Source: Clostridium_AM sp900759715
Lineage (GTDB): Bacteria; Bacillota; Clostridia; Clostridiales; Clostridiaceae
Length of the DNA stretch: 64,000 nucleotides
Direction of reading: 5' to 3'
NCBI GenBank assembly: GCA_900759715.1
Contig: CAAEXF010000124.1
Location: 3,632-67,631, forward strand
Each line of letters opens with the position of its first letter. The stretch's first letter is position 1. Below are positions 1 to 8,171 of the stretch, piece by piece. The translations under genes were made by a program, and so were the position numbers. The notes beneath the pieces were generated by a model. That model did not search any database and was not told where the DNA came from. It saw only the letters and a list, made by a program, of their open reading frames with translations.

Positions 1-318
1 AAATATAAAACTAGGTTTAATATTTCTAATCAGTTTTAAGGACCAATCATCAATAAAAGCAGGATCTTCTACGGCCCAATATATCAATGGAATTTTAGCT
101 TCATGCACATATTTATAAATCCATTTCTGTTTAGATACTGTATTTTCAACGCCCCATCCTATTGTAATAATTAAATCAGGTTTAAATTCTTCTATCATAA
201 GCGGAATATTCTTTTCTGTTAACGGGCCAGAAATCATAACTTTATGCCCATTGTCAATAAAACCATAAGGTAGTCCATATACCCAAATTTGACTACTTTC
301 TAAAAACAATATACGCAT
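1..318 (-). CDS. CgeB-like glycosyltransferase, N-terminal part (cut by window edge)
   Basis: The reverse strand is open from an ATG at 318 to the window edge, giving the first 106 residues of a longer protein. It begins MRILFLESSQIWVYGLP and later has KPDLIITIGWG, then LIYWAVEDPAF. This layout, a first beta strand, a Gly-rich turn, a second strand ending in GWG and a WAVEDP segment, resembles the N-terminal Rossmann half of CgeB/DUF3880-type glycosyltransferases, which in sporulators act on the outer spore layers (family knowledge). The catalytic C-terminal half is not in the window. The neighbours are polysaccharide deacetylases, transcribed divergently, which fits envelope or spore-surface glycan work. 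The ribosome binding site is weak (GTGAG). Confidence 0.6.
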   Translation of the reverse strand, partial: MRILFLESSQIWVYGLPYGFIDNGHKVMISGPLTEKNIPLMIEEFKPDLIITIGWGVENTVSKQKWIYKYVHEAKIPLIYWAVEDPAFIDDWSLKLIRNIKPSFIF

Positions 319-480
319 AGCACTCACACTCACTTAATTTATTGTCATATAATACACTATGATATGTAGCTACATAATTTAAGTGACCTAATTTTAATTG
401 ACCAAAAACTGTACAATTTAAATCTAAAAATATACGACTTATATATACGGTTTATGATGACTATGAAAAAGGGGGATATA

Positions 481-1167
481 ATGGATATAAATATAGGAAA
501 ATACTTTAGGAATTTAGATGAATTTAAAAAATGGAAAGAAAGTCAGCTTGCTTTAGAAGATAGTCTTCCTTCTCCGATTTATTGCGGAGATCCAAATAAA
601 AAAATGATATCTTTTATGATTAATGTAGCCTGGGGAAACGAGTATTTAGTTGAATTGATGAAGGATCTAAAGGAAAATAAAGTAAAAGCTACATTCTTTC
701 TAGATGGTACATGGATTTATAAATATCCGGTTCTGGGAAAAATGATAATAGATGACGGTCATGACATAGGAAATCATGGATTTTCTCATCCGGATATGAG
801 AGGAATGACCATGGAGGGAATTAGGTGGCAACTAAAAAAAACAAATGAGACCATAGAAAATGAATTAGGAGTAAAGCCAAAGCTTTTTACTCCTCCATCA
901 GGAGAATTTGATGAAAGAGTTGTTTATTTAGCAGCTCAGGAAGAAATGATTACTGTATTAAGTACTATTGATACTTTAGATTGGCAAAAACCAGATCCAA
1001 AAGATATAATAGAAAAAATTAAATTAAACTTAAGAAATGGAGCAATAATTCTTAGTCACCCCACGGAATCCTCTCTTCTTGCTTTACCTGCGATTATTAA
1101 GATTGCAAGGGAAAAGAACTATACAATTAGCACTGTAACTGATTTATTATCAATAAATCATGAATAA
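481..1167 (+). CDS. Polysaccharide deacetylase family protein with degenerate first motif
   Basis: A 228-residue NodB-homology protein. The start at 481 is chosen over the ATG at 454 because AAAGGGGGA lies 6-7 nt upstream of it. KVKATFFLDGTW and the NHGFSHPD motif (His99, His103) mark a carbohydrate esterase 4 fold. The usual metal/catalytic TFDD is replaced by MINVAWGN, and the third motif reads TPPSGEFDE without the usual Arg. Similar wording (a xxxWG motif instead of TFDD) is known in sporulation PdaB/YlxY-type members. There is no signal peptide. It probably binds or deacetylates an N-acetylated glycan, but the missing first Asp makes activity uncertain. It is followed after 13 nt by a second deacetylase, probably in the same operon. 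Confidence 0.75.
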   Translation: MDINIGKYFRNLDEFKKWKESQLALEDSLPSPIYCGDPNKKMISFMINVAWGNEYLVELMKDLKENKVKATFFLDGTWIYKYPVLGKMIIDDGHDIGNHGFSHPDMRGMTMEGIRWQLKKTNETIENELGVKPKLFTPPSGEFDERVVYLAAQEEMITVLSTIDTLDWQKPDPKDIIEKIKLNLRNGAIILSHPTESSLLALPAIIKIAREKNYTISTVTDLLSINHE

Positions 1168-1180
1168 GAGGGTGAATTTA

Positions 1181-2101
1181 ATGAGTATTGAACAATGTAC
1201 AATATATGTAGATGGTCAACCTATAGAAGTAAAGTGTATGATGGGAGACGATGATATAATGGTACCTGCATATTTTTTCAAATATGCAGGAGTAGGAGTT
1301 GACTTTAATTTAAAAAAGACTAAGGTTATTTTAAGTACTGCTTGTAAAACTGAAGAGGTTAACAGTAGTAACGAAGGGAATTATATATCACTTCAGCATG
1401 TAGTTAAGCTGCTTGAAATGAAAGTTTTTTATGATCAAAAAACATTGAGAATTTATTTAATTACAAATACTTCTCCACAACAAAAACCAGAAATACTGTG
1501 TAGGTGTGATATATTAGAAAAAAAAGTAGCATTGACATTTGACGATGGTCCTGATAAATACACTACTTCCAAAATACTCAAAATTCTTAATGATAAAGGA
1601 GTTAAAGCAACTTTTTTTGTTGTGGGAGCGAAAGTAAAGGACTTTCCCAAGGTATTGGAACGTATTGCAAAAGAGGGTCATGGGATTGGAAATCATGCAT
1701 GGAGTCATTCTGATTTAACAAAACTATCAACTCATAAAGTTACTGAAGAAGTAAAGAAAACTACAGATATAATTGAATCTATTACAGGAATAAGAACTAA
1801 TTTTTTTCGACCACCTTTCGGTACTTTGACTTATGCAGATGTTAATATAATTAATAGTCTTGGTTTGAAAGCCGTAAATTGGAATATTGATACTTTTGAC
1901 TATGCAGGTACTTCAGCAGAGAAAATTATTGATACAATAAAAAGAGATATATCTCCTGGATCAATAATTCTTCAGCATTCATTTAATAACTCTACAGCAG
2001 CTTTAGATGGTAGTATTAGAGCACTGCCGATTATTATAGATCAACTAAGATCTCAAGGTATGGAATTTGTCACAATTGAAGAACTATTTAGTAGTAAATA
2101 A
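1181..2101 (+). CDS. Polysaccharide deacetylase with N-terminal stalk-like domain
   Basis: A 306-residue protein. The start at 1181 follows GAGGGTG with 6-7 nt spacing; an upstream ATG at 1160 overlaps the previous gene and has no ribosome binding site. Residues about 1-105 look like a copper-amine-oxidase-N type stalk repeat (TIYVDGQPIEVK, then VPAYFFKYAG). Residues about 115-300 form a complete NodB domain: VALTFDDGPD (Asp121/Asp122), KATFFVVG, NHAWSHSDL (His172, His176), FRPPFG, and a C-terminal ILQHS. All catalytic and metal residues are present, in contrast to the neighbour at 481. The expected reaction is metal-dependent N-deacetylation of peptidoglycan or a related glycan. No signal peptide is obvious. 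A terminator follows at 2119. Confidence 0.85.
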   Translation: MSIEQCTIYVDGQPIEVKCMMGDDDIMVPAYFFKYAGVGVDFNLKKTKVILSTACKTEEVNSSNEGNYISLQHVVKLLEMKVFYDQKTLRIYLITNTSPQQKPEILCRCDILEKKVALTFDDGPDKYTTSKILKILNDKGVKATFFVVGAKVKDFPKVLERIAKEGHGIGNHAWSHSDLTKLSTHKVTEEVKKTTDIIESITGIRTNFFRPPFGTLTYADVNIINSLGLKAVNWNIDTFDYAGTSAEKIIDTIKRDISPGSIILQHSFNNSTAALDGSIRALPIIIDQLRSQGMEFVTIEELFSSK

Positions 2102-2118
2102 CTCATTCAATATTAATT

Positions 2119-2160
2119 GAATCCCCCTGCGCTTTTTCATATTCGTAAGGGGATTTTTAT
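2119..2160 (+). terminator. Intrinsic terminator after the deacetylase pair
   Basis: AATCCCC pairs with GGGGATT across a loop of about 20 nt, followed by TTTTATTATTTTATT. It ends the 481-2101 unit. Confidence 0.7.
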
Positions 2161-2337
2161 TATTTTATTGTCATAAGTGCACTACAAAATTCTTCTTTAA
2201 GCTCTATCATTTACCAGTATATTTACCATTACGAGGGAGAAGGGATTTAAATTTATCAAACATTAATTAATATTAAGTAGATAAGAAAAAAGAAGGCTGA
2301 TATAATGTTTTTAGAATATTTATAAAGGAGTTATTAA

Positions 2338-3303
2338 ATGAAAAACTATTTAGCACCAATGGAAGGAATTACGGGATTCATATATAGAAATTCTTATGAA
2401 AAATTTTTTAGTAATATTGATAAATACTTTACACCTTTTATTGTTCCAAATAACAGTACAAGCCTTAAAACTAAAGAATTAAGAGATGTTTTGCCTGAGA
2501 ATAATAAAGGAATGAATATAGTGCCTCAAATACTTACTAACGATTCAGAAGGTTTTATTACTACTTCTACAAAATTACAACAATTAGGTTATAACGAAGT
2601 TAATTTAAATTTAGGATGTCCTTCTGGAACGGTTGTTTCAAAAAATAGAGGATCAGGATTTCTAGCTAAAAGAGAAGAACTGGATGTGTTTTTAGATGAA
2701 ATATTTAAAATAGATGATATGAAAATTTCTATAAAAACTAGAATAGGGAAAGATAATCCAGAAGAATTTTATGAGTTAATAAAAATTTACAATAAATATC
2801 CTATAGAAGAATTAATTATTCATCCTAGAACACAAAAAGATTTTTATGGAAATAAACCTAATTTAGAGGTGTTTAAAGATGCATTATCTTTAAGTACTAA
2901 TCCAGTATGTTATAATGGTAATATTTTTACTGTTGAAGATCATGATAAATTAATTAAAGCTTTTCCAGAACTAAAAACAGTTATGTTTGGAAGAGGTATA
3001 CTAGCCAATCCGGGGTTATTGGATTCCATAAAAAACAATACTAATTTAGATAAAAAAGTTTTAAAAGATTTTCATGATGAAATTTTAAATACATACATAG
3101 AAGTATATAATGAAGAGAAAAATGCAATATTTAGAATGAAAGAACTGTGGGGATATATGATTTACATTTTCTCAGACAATAAAAAACATGCTAAAAAAAT
3201 AAAGAAGTCACAAAAGTTAAGTGATTATAATGCAGCTGTCTTAAGTTTATTTGAAGAACAGGAAATCATAGAAGGGGCTGGATTATTTTACAATCAATAT
3301 TAA
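2338..3303 (+). CDS. tRNA-dihydrouridine synthase family protein
   Basis: A 321-residue flavoprotein of the Dus family, which reduces uridine to dihydrouridine in tRNA using FMN and NADPH. It starts MKNYLAPMEGITG, the typical N-terminal FMN-site strand. NLNLGCPSG (Cys94) carries the conserved active-site cysteine region, ISIKTRIG and IIHPRTQKDFY match the substrate and FMN-phosphate strands, and VMFGRGILANPGL is the C-terminal FMN-binding loop of the TIM barrel. AAAGGAG sits 8 nt upstream of the ATG. It stands alone between two terminators. Clostridia usually carry several Dus paralogs, and I cannot tell which tRNA position this one modifies. Confidence 0.9.
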   Translation: MKNYLAPMEGITGFIYRNSYEKFFSNIDKYFTPFIVPNNSTSLKTKELRDVLPENNKGMNIVPQILTNDSEGFITTSTKLQQLGYNEVNLNLGCPSGTVVSKNRGSGFLAKREELDVFLDEIFKIDDMKISIKTRIGKDNPEEFYELIKIYNKYPIEELIIHPRTQKDFYGNKPNLEVFKDALSLSTNPVCYNGNIFTVEDHDKLIKAFPELKTVMFGRGILANPGLLDSIKNNTNLDKKVLKDFHDEILNTYIEVYNEEKNAIFRMKELWGYMIYIFSDNKKHAKKIKKSQKLSDYNAAVLSLFEEQEIIEGAGLFYNQY

Positions 3304-3378
3304 ATATGGTTATCTTTTATTAAAAAGTATGATCAAGAAGAGCAGGAGAAGAGAATAAAATAAAATTGATTTTGCATA

Positions 3379-3418
3379 AGTGTTAATGATTGTTTTTAAA
3401 TCATTAACACTTTTTAAT
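3379..3418 (+). terminator. Intrinsic terminator after dus
   Basis: A perfect 13-bp inverted repeat (AGTGTTAATGATT and its complement) with a 7-nt loop, followed by TTTTTAATTT. Confidence 0.8.
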
Positions 3419-3544
3419 TTATAGCCATAATATCTTGTTACTTTCAATTTATTGGCTCTAATAAGTTAGGATTTTATCAGCGTAATTATTAATAATATGG
3501 CGGCATATAAATTAGTGTACAAGATATTTAAGGGGGGACTGCTT

Positions 3545-5164
3545 ATGTTCAAGCTTCATCAAGTTAAGATGAAGAAATCAGTCATTGCACTTCTATGTGC
3601 CATGCTAATGATTTTGGGGCAAATGTCTTTTAGCTCCAATAATAGTGTACAAGCGAAAAATAATGGTACGGCTAAAAATGTTATTATGCTTATACCGGAT
3701 GGTACTAGTATAGAGGCTATAACTATAGCTAGGTGGTACAATGGTGGTAAACCACTTGCCATGGATGAGATAGCAGTAGGTCTTACAAGAACATATTGGG
3801 ATAATGGACCTATAACTGACTCTGCACCAGGTGGAACTGCTTATTCAATTGGTTATAAAACTGATGATAAGCACGTTGGAGTATTACCTGATGATAGGCC
3901 AGCAGCAACCTTGCTTGAGGCTGCTAAATTAGCAGGAAAAGCTACAGGTACAGTTGTTACTTGCGAAATGATGCATGCAACTCCTGCAGATTTTACTGCT
4001 CATGATCCAGACAGAAACAATTATAATTCACTTATGAAACAGCAGATTTATAATGGTATGGATGTAATGCTAGGTGGAGGAGATGTATTTTTTACACCAG
4101 CTGCTGATGGAAAAAGAAAAGATGGAAAGGATTTAAGGGAGACAATAAAGAGTCTTGGTTATAACTATGTAACTACTAAAGAAGGAATGATGAAATCGAG
4201 TTCTCCAAAACTATGGGGAGCATTTGCACCAAAGGATTTAAAATATGATATTGATCGTAAAACCACTAATTCAGATCAACCGAGTCTTGCAGAAATGACT
4301 AAGAAAGCTATAGAAGTATTATCAAAGGATAATGATGGCTTTGTTCTTTTGGTAGAAGGAAGCAAAGTAGATTGGGCAGCTCATGCTAATGATCCTACTG
4401 GACTTGCTGGAGATATTGTAGCTTTTGATGAAGCTGTAAAGGTAGCATTGGATTTTGCTAAGAAAGATGGTAATACTGTTGTAGTGTCTTCTGCTGACCA
4501 TGGCACTGGCGGACCTACTGTAGGCGGTATAAATAGTAATTACTCAAGTGTAACTTTTAAGGAAAGTATCGATAATCTTAAATCGGCAAAAGCATCTTTA
4601 GATTTGGCAAAGGAATTATTAAATGGAGCAGATGATGCAAAAATCAAAAAGGTTTTGAAGGATTATTATGGTATAGAGAACCTTACGAATGATGAAATGG
4701 AACTTATCAAGAAAGGTTCTGTTAATAAGGTAGTGAGCAATAGAGCAAATATATGCTGGGCTTATGGAGGACACGTAGGTGGAGACGTAGCTTTATTTAA
4801 TTATGCTCCAGTTGGTGTTGAAAAACTTCAAGGTGTAGTTGAGAACACTGACGTAGGAAAATATATGGCGAGAGTTTTAGGACTTAATCTTGACCAGACA
4901 ACTAAGAAGTTATTTGTAAATGCAAAGGAGGCCTTCCAGGAGGCTGGAGCAAATGCAACAATAGACGCTTCAGATACAGATAATCCAGTGATTAAGGTAA
5001 CAAAGGGAAACAAAACACTCGAACTCCTTGGCTACACTAATATAGCAAAGTTAAATGGAAAAGAAATCAAGCTTGAAGGCGTAACGGTATGCAATAAGAT
5101 TAAGGATGGTTATAGTATTGATAGCGCTTATGTATCAAAGCAGGCTGTAGAGCTCATAAAGTAG
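3545..5164 (+). CDS. Secreted alkaline phosphatase
   Basis: A 539-residue PhoA-superfamily phosphomonoesterase. The start at 3545 has AAGGGGGGA upstream; the longer frame from 3497 has none. Residues 9-37 form a signal peptide (KKS, hydrophobic core, SVQA cleavage site), so it acts outside the cell. Catalytic landmarks: LIPDGTS (Asp52, metal), TDSAPGGTA (Ser93 nucleophile), TPADFTAHD, EGSKVDWAAH, SSADHGTGG and GGHVGGD, a complete two-zinc-plus-magnesium set. About 90 C-terminal residues (from KLFVNAKEAF) are an extra domain resembling the copper-amine-oxidase-N stalk found on clostridial exported enzymes. The expected role is phosphate scavenging. I found no clear Pho box upstream. A terminator follows at 5279. 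Confidence 0.92.
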   Translation: MFKLHQVKMKKSVIALLCAMLMILGQMSFSSNNSVQAKNNGTAKNVIMLIPDGTSIEAITIARWYNGGKPLAMDEIAVGLTRTYWDNGPITDSAPGGTAYSIGYKTDDKHVGVLPDDRPAATLLEAAKLAGKATGTVVTCEMMHATPADFTAHDPDRNNYNSLMKQQIYNGMDVMLGGGDVFFTPAADGKRKDGKDLRETIKSLGYNYVTTKEGMMKSSSPKLWGAFAPKDLKYDIDRKTTNSDQPSLAEMTKKAIEVLSKDNDGFVLLVEGSKVDWAAHANDPTGLAGDIVAFDEAVKVALDFAKKDGNTVVVSSADHGTGGPTVGGINSNYSSVTFKESIDNLKSAKASLDLAKELLNGADDAKIKKVLKDYYGIENLTNDEMELIKKGSVNKVVSNRANICWAYGGHVGGDVALFNYAPVGVEKLQGVVENTDVGKYMARVLGLNLDQTTKKLFVNAKEAFQEAGANATIDASDTDNPVIKVTKGNKTLELLGYTNIAKLNGKEIKLEGVTVCNKIKDGYSIDSAYVSKQAVELIK

Positions 5165-5278
5165 TTAGAATAGGTCAAACTTTAGTTCAATGCATTCAGA
5201 TGTATGGTATGTATGGACAAGAATTAGCAAATTGTATTTCTATGATGTTAGGTATGAAATAAGGTTTTAATTTTTAAT

Positions 5279-5319
5279 AAAAAGACTTGTGGCTAAAGTT
5301 ATCACAAGTCTTTTTTATT
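5279..5319. terminator. Bidirectional terminator
   Basis: AAAGACTTGTG pairs with CACAAGTCTTT over an 11-nt loop, with A and T runs on both sides. It lies between the alkaline phosphatase and the convergent gene at 5369. Confidence 0.8.
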
Positions 5320-5368
5320 TGCCTATATTAGAATTAAATACGTAACATTTTTCTTGAATTAATATAGT

Positions 5369-5671
5369 TTATTTAAACTTTAGTTTTACTAATTGATTCT
5401 GTAAGTATATATAAATTGTATCCTCTGTAATTGAAATCTTATCAATATTCTTTAAACTAATATAAATTCCATGAAAGTCATAGTAATTTCTTTCACCATT
5501 TTTACTTATTAGCCTAAGTGTTCTTCCATGAGGCTCATCTAACAACTCATAATCAAACTGGTCAATACAGTAAACTGTGTCAAGCTCATATGCGTTTACT
5601 ATAGCTACCAAATTGGAATTTTTTATATTATCTAGTATTTTAAAAACATCATCTAATGTAATTTGCTTCAT
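5369..5671 (-). CDS. Small protein of unknown function
   Basis: A 100-residue protein that I do not recognise. It starts MKQITLDDVFKIL and is rich in short beta-strand-like stretches (LVAIVNAYELD, RNYYDFHGIYISL, DTIYIYL) with no membrane segment or signal peptide. GAGGGG about 8-9 nt before the ATG supports translation. Its promoter lies in a 73-bp module (5756-5828) that is duplicated upstream of the GNAT gene at 7069-7560, so the two genes may respond to the same condition. It could be an immunity-like or anti-sigma-like small protein, but nothing in the sequence proves that. Confidence 0.6.
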   Translation of the reverse strand: MKQITLDDVFKILDNIKNSNLVAIVNAYELDTVYCIDQFDYELLDEPHGRTLRLISKNGERNYYDFHGIYISLKNIDKISITEDTIYIYLQNQLVKLKFK

Positions 5672-5755
5672 AACTCCTATCCCCTCTTTAAATATAATTC
5701 TAACTGCTATACAGTTGCAGTATTATGAAGAAATCTTTTATTATTACTTATTGAA

Positions 5756-5828
5756 TATAGTATATCACAATTTTAAGAATTATGTAAAAATGACTGAGGT
5801 TTTGGATTTACACATCTAATTTCAGCTT
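5756..5828 (-). promoter_or_regulatory. Duplicated promoter module, copy 1
   Basis: A 73-bp stretch about 85% identical to 7591-7662. On the minus strand it contains TTTACA (5783-5788), an 18-nt spacer and TATACT (5759-5764), a good sigma-A promoter reading into the gene at 5369-5671. Confidence 0.7.
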
Positions 5829-5860
5829 GAGATAAATAGAAGAATATAGAAAGTAAGTTC

Positions 5861-5890
5861 TTGACATCCATTATTTATAAAGCTTATAAT
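5861..5890 (+). promoter_or_regulatory. Consensus sigma-A promoter without a downstream gene
   Basis: TTGACA (5861-5866), 18-nt spacer, TATAAT (5885-5890): a perfect hexamer pair. The first downstream SD-like GAGGTGA (about 5918) precedes only a three-codon frame (ATG ATC AAA TAA). The nearest real gene starts at 6322, beyond a terminator. Confidence 0.7.
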
Positions 5891-5896
5891 CTAATG

Positions 5897-6198
5897 AGAT
5901 TTGAAAATAAAAATTATGAGGTGATTCGTTAAAATGATCAAATAATCTTATCTAGTTTTTAGAAGTTACAGTAGTATAGGTACGGCCGAACATATATCTT
6001 TATATTAGGATATGTTATTTTGAGTTGATCTAACTACTATAAGTTTTGGATAGGATTATAATTGTGTCATATTTAACTTGTATTTATAGAGCACTTCTTA
6101 AATTATTTTTGTTTTAAAATAGTTATTTTGTGCTAATTCTATATATAGTGATACTTATAACCTTTCCGAAACTTTATAGTTTAGGAAAGGTTTTTTGT
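5897..6198 (+). ncRNA. Candidate non-coding transcript (promoter to terminator)
   Basis: About 300 nt lie between the consensus promoter at 5861-5890 and the terminator at 6159-6198 and hold no reading frame of useful length. The rest of the 650-bp gap 5672-6321 holds the promoter module at 5756 and, after 6200, only a six-codon frame. The stretch may be a small RNA or the remains of a deleted gene. Confidence 0.35.
6159..6198 (+). terminator. Intrinsic terminator of the orphan transcript
   Basis: AACCTTTCC pairs with GGAAAGGTT, with a further AAACT/AGTTT inner stem, followed by TTTTTTGTTG. Confidence 0.8.
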
Positions 6199-6321
6199 TG
6201 TGTTTAAAATTTGAGAGGATGATAAATACATGAAACATCAATTTCTAAACTAGATGAAATAGTTATTGGGAAGATCTCTTCTGGAGCATGAAGAGAGGAT
6301 ATTAGAAGGAGTGAATATTTA

Positions 6322-6963
6322 ATGACTGGACCAGATAAGAAAAAGCTTTATCCAAATGAAAATATAAAGACGATTTGCTATATAAGTAATCTGCCTACAA
6401 GACCTAATGTTGAGATAGGAGCATACACTTATTATAGTGACAACAAAAAATCTCCCGAGAAATTTTATGATAATATAGAACACCATTATGAATTCCTGGG
6501 AGATAAGCTAGTAATAGGCAGATTCTGTGCAATTGCAGAGGGGATTAAGTTCATTATGAATGGTGCAAACCACAAAATGGACGGGATTACAACCTATCCC
6601 TTTAATATTTTTGCCGGTGGGTGGGAAAAGGTTACTCCAACAATAGAACAGTTACCATTCAAGGGTGATACTGTGATTGGCAATGATGTATGGATAGGAC
6701 AAAATGTAACTATCATGCCAGGAGTTAAAGTTGGTGATGGTGCGATAATTGCTGCTAACTCAACAGTAGTGAAAAATATTGAGCCTTATACAATTTATGG
6801 TGGCAATCCAGCTAAATTTATTAAGAAACGTTTTAGTGATAAAAAGATTGAATTTCTTCTAAAACTTCAATGGTGGAACTGGGAGGAAGAGAAGATATTT
6901 GATAATCTTGAAAAACTAACATCAGAGAATGGGTTGGATCAATTAATGTTAGAAGCATTATAG
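6322..6963 (+). CDS. Vat-type xenobiotic O-acetyltransferase
   Basis: A 213-residue left-handed beta-helix acetyltransferase of the Vat/XAT family. It starts MTGPDKKKLYP and carries the family signatures IMNGANHKMDG (catalytic His), YPFNIF, GDTVIGNDVWIG, IMPGVKVGDGAIIAANS and GGNPAKFIKKRF, with hexapeptide repeats from about residue 60 to 180. Length and motifs match streptogramin A acetyltransferases, which use acetyl-CoA to inactivate the drug; chromosomal relatives without proven resistance are common in Firmicutes. AGAAGGAG lies upstream of the ATG. It is a single gene ended by the terminator at 7011. No mobile element flanks it, so there is no sign of recent transfer. Confidence 0.85.
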   Translation: MTGPDKKKLYPNENIKTICYISNLPTRPNVEIGAYTYYSDNKKSPEKFYDNIEHHYEFLGDKLVIGRFCAIAEGIKFIMNGANHKMDGITTYPFNIFAGGWEKVTPTIEQLPFKGDTVIGNDVWIGQNVTIMPGVKVGDGAIIAANSTVVKNIEPYTIYGGNPAKFIKKRFSDKKIEFLLKLQWWNWEEEKIFDNLEKLTSENGLDQLMLEAL

Positions 6964-7010
6964 ATTCCCATCATGGAAAGCTTATTATCGAAAATAAAAA
7001 AGATAATTCA

Positions 7011-7048
7011 AAAAACCATGCTAATTCTCTTATTTAGCATGGTTTTTA
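7011..7048. terminator. Bidirectional terminator between convergent genes
   Basis: AAAAACCATGCTA pairs perfectly with TAGCATGGTTTTT over an 11-nt loop. It serves the Vat gene and the convergent GNAT gene. Confidence 0.85.
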
Positions 7049-7068
7049 CATTATAGTAGTGATGATTC

Positions 7069-7560
7069 CTATATTTTCATGCTTAATATTTCTCCTGGTA
7101 AGCCATCTATTTCACATATTTTATCTGAGACAAATCCATTATTAATCAAAATTTTTCGAGAAGGAATATTGTTAGGGTCTATAATCGCAGTAACTCTGGT
7201 TAGTTGTTTTTCTTCCTTTGCTTTTTTAACCAGAAGTCGAGCGACTTCATTACCAATCCCTTTACCCCAATACTCAGGCAATAACATATATCCAAGTTCT
7301 GCTTCTTTAGAATTCATTTCTTCAACTTTCAATTTAGCTAAACCAATAAAATTATTAGTTTTTAATTCGGTTACTTTAAAGCTGCCAAAGGATTTGTGTA
7401 ATTCATTGTTATCCAAAAGAGAATTATAATTTCCTCTCGCTTCATCTAAAGGAATAGCTCGTTCAGTAATCATTGCCATTACCTCTTCGCTGCCAACTAA
7501 TCTATAATATTTATCAAAATCCTCAGCAGTAAATTTTTCTAAGTATACTTTTTCCCTCAT
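7069..7560 (-). CDS. GNAT family N-acetyltransferase (RimJ/RimL type)
   Basis: A 163-residue acetyl-CoA-dependent transferase. The RimJ/RimL-like pattern is clear: VYLEKFTAEDFDKYY at the start, ELGYMLLPEYWGKGIGNEVA containing the acetyl-CoA pyrophosphate loop (WGKGIG), and VTAIIDPNNIPSRKILINNGF at the end. The substrate cannot be inferred. AGGGGG lies about 11 nt before the ATG. Its promoter is in the module at 7591-7662, which is duplicated in front of the unrelated gene at 5369-5671. Confidence 0.85.
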   Translation of the reverse strand: MREKVYLEKFTAEDFDKYYRLVGSEEVMAMITERAIPLDEARGNYNSLLDNNELHKSFGSFKVTELKTNNFIGLAKLKVEEMNSKEAELGYMLLPEYWGKGIGNEVARLLVKKAKEEKQLTRVTAIIDPNNIPSRKILINNGFVSDKICEIDGLPGEILSMKI

Positions 7561-7590
7561 TATTCATTTTACCCCCTATTTAATAGTTAT

Positions 7591-7662
7591 TATAGTATAT
7601 CATGATTTTAAGAATTATGTAAAAATGGCTGGGGGTGGGATTTACACATCTAATTTCAGCTT
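7591..7662 (-). promoter_or_regulatory. Duplicated promoter module, copy 2
   Basis: The near copy of 5756-5828. On the minus strand it has TTTACA (7618-7623), an 18-nt spacer and TATACT (7594-7599), about 35 bp upstream of the GNAT start. Confidence 0.7.
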
Positions 7663-7700
7663 TATATAGATTCGGTAAATAAATTTGACCACTATAGGGA

Positions 7701-7724
7701 AACTAACTTTCGGCCTTATAAACC
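7701..7724. repeat. Short dispersed motif shared with 19122-19150
   Basis: Its reverse complement, GGTTTATAAGGCCGAAAGTT followed by AGTT, matches GGTTATAAGTCCGAAAGTTA at 19123 with few differences. It may be the end of a lost mobile element. Confidence 0.4.
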
Positions 7725-7734
7725 TATATAGAAC

Positions 7735-7797
7735 TTGACATAATTGGTCTATAGTAATAGACTATTAATAAGCGATCTTGTAATTATAGACCATTGG
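7735..7797 (+). promoter_or_regulatory. Promoter with candidate BlaI operators
   Basis: TTGACA (7735-7740), 17-nt spacer, TAGACT (7758-7763). The spacer and -10 contain the inverted repeat GTCTAT-AGTA-ATAGAC (7747-7762). A further TATAGACCATT (7787-7797) is complementary to ATTGGTCTATA at 7743. Placement on its own promoter suggests autorepression by the BlaI gene at 7807. Confidence 0.65.
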
Positions 7798-7806
7798 AGG
7801 TATATA

Positions 7807-8169
7807 ATGGATAAATTTAATCTTTGCGAAAGTGAATACCGTTTTGCAAACATTGTTTGGGAAAATGAGCCATTAGGCTCGGGAGAACTTGTAAAGCTTT
7901 GCAACGAAAAGCTTGGATGGAAGAAATCTACAACCTATACAGTCTTAAAAAAGTTATGCCAGAGAGAAATATTAAGGAATCAAGACTCCATTGTTACTGC
8001 TATTGTAAAAAGGAAGCAAGTGCAGAAATTTGAGAGTGAGCAGTTTTTAGAAAAAAACTTTGGTGGATCACTGCCTCAATTTATTGCAAGCTTTATGAGT
8101 GGCAAAAAGCTGTCAAAGACTGATGCTGAGGAATTGAAGAAGTTGATTGATAGCTATAAGGAGGAGTAA
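7807..8169 (+). CDS. BlaI/MecI/CopY family transcriptional repressor
   Basis: A 120-residue winged-helix repressor. The start at 7807 follows TTGGAGG; the longer frame from 7744 runs through the promoter and is rejected. The N-terminal wHTH is recognisable (FANIVWENEPLGSGELVKL, KKSTTYTVLKKLCQREIL), followed by a helical dimerisation tail (FLEKNFGGSLPQFIASF) as in BlaI. Family members are inactivated by an M56 membrane protease (BlaR1). The partner here, overlapping at 8172, lacks the protease domain, so the inducing route is unclear. It heads a unit that probably continues to the Fe-S protein and the 5'-nucleotidase. Confidence 0.88.
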   Translation: MDKFNLCESEYRFANIVWENEPLGSGELVKLCNEKLGWKKSTTYTVLKKLCQREILRNQDSIVTAIVKRKQVQKFESEQFLEKNFGGSLPQFIASFMSGKKLSKTDAEELKKLIDSYKEE

Positions 8170-8171
8170 TG

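Noticed and set aside
5170..5264. A 30-codon open stretch after the alkaline phosphatase (GQTLVQCIQMYGMYG)
   Set aside because: It has no start codon or ribosome binding site of its own; it may be the tail of a lost gene but cannot be supported.
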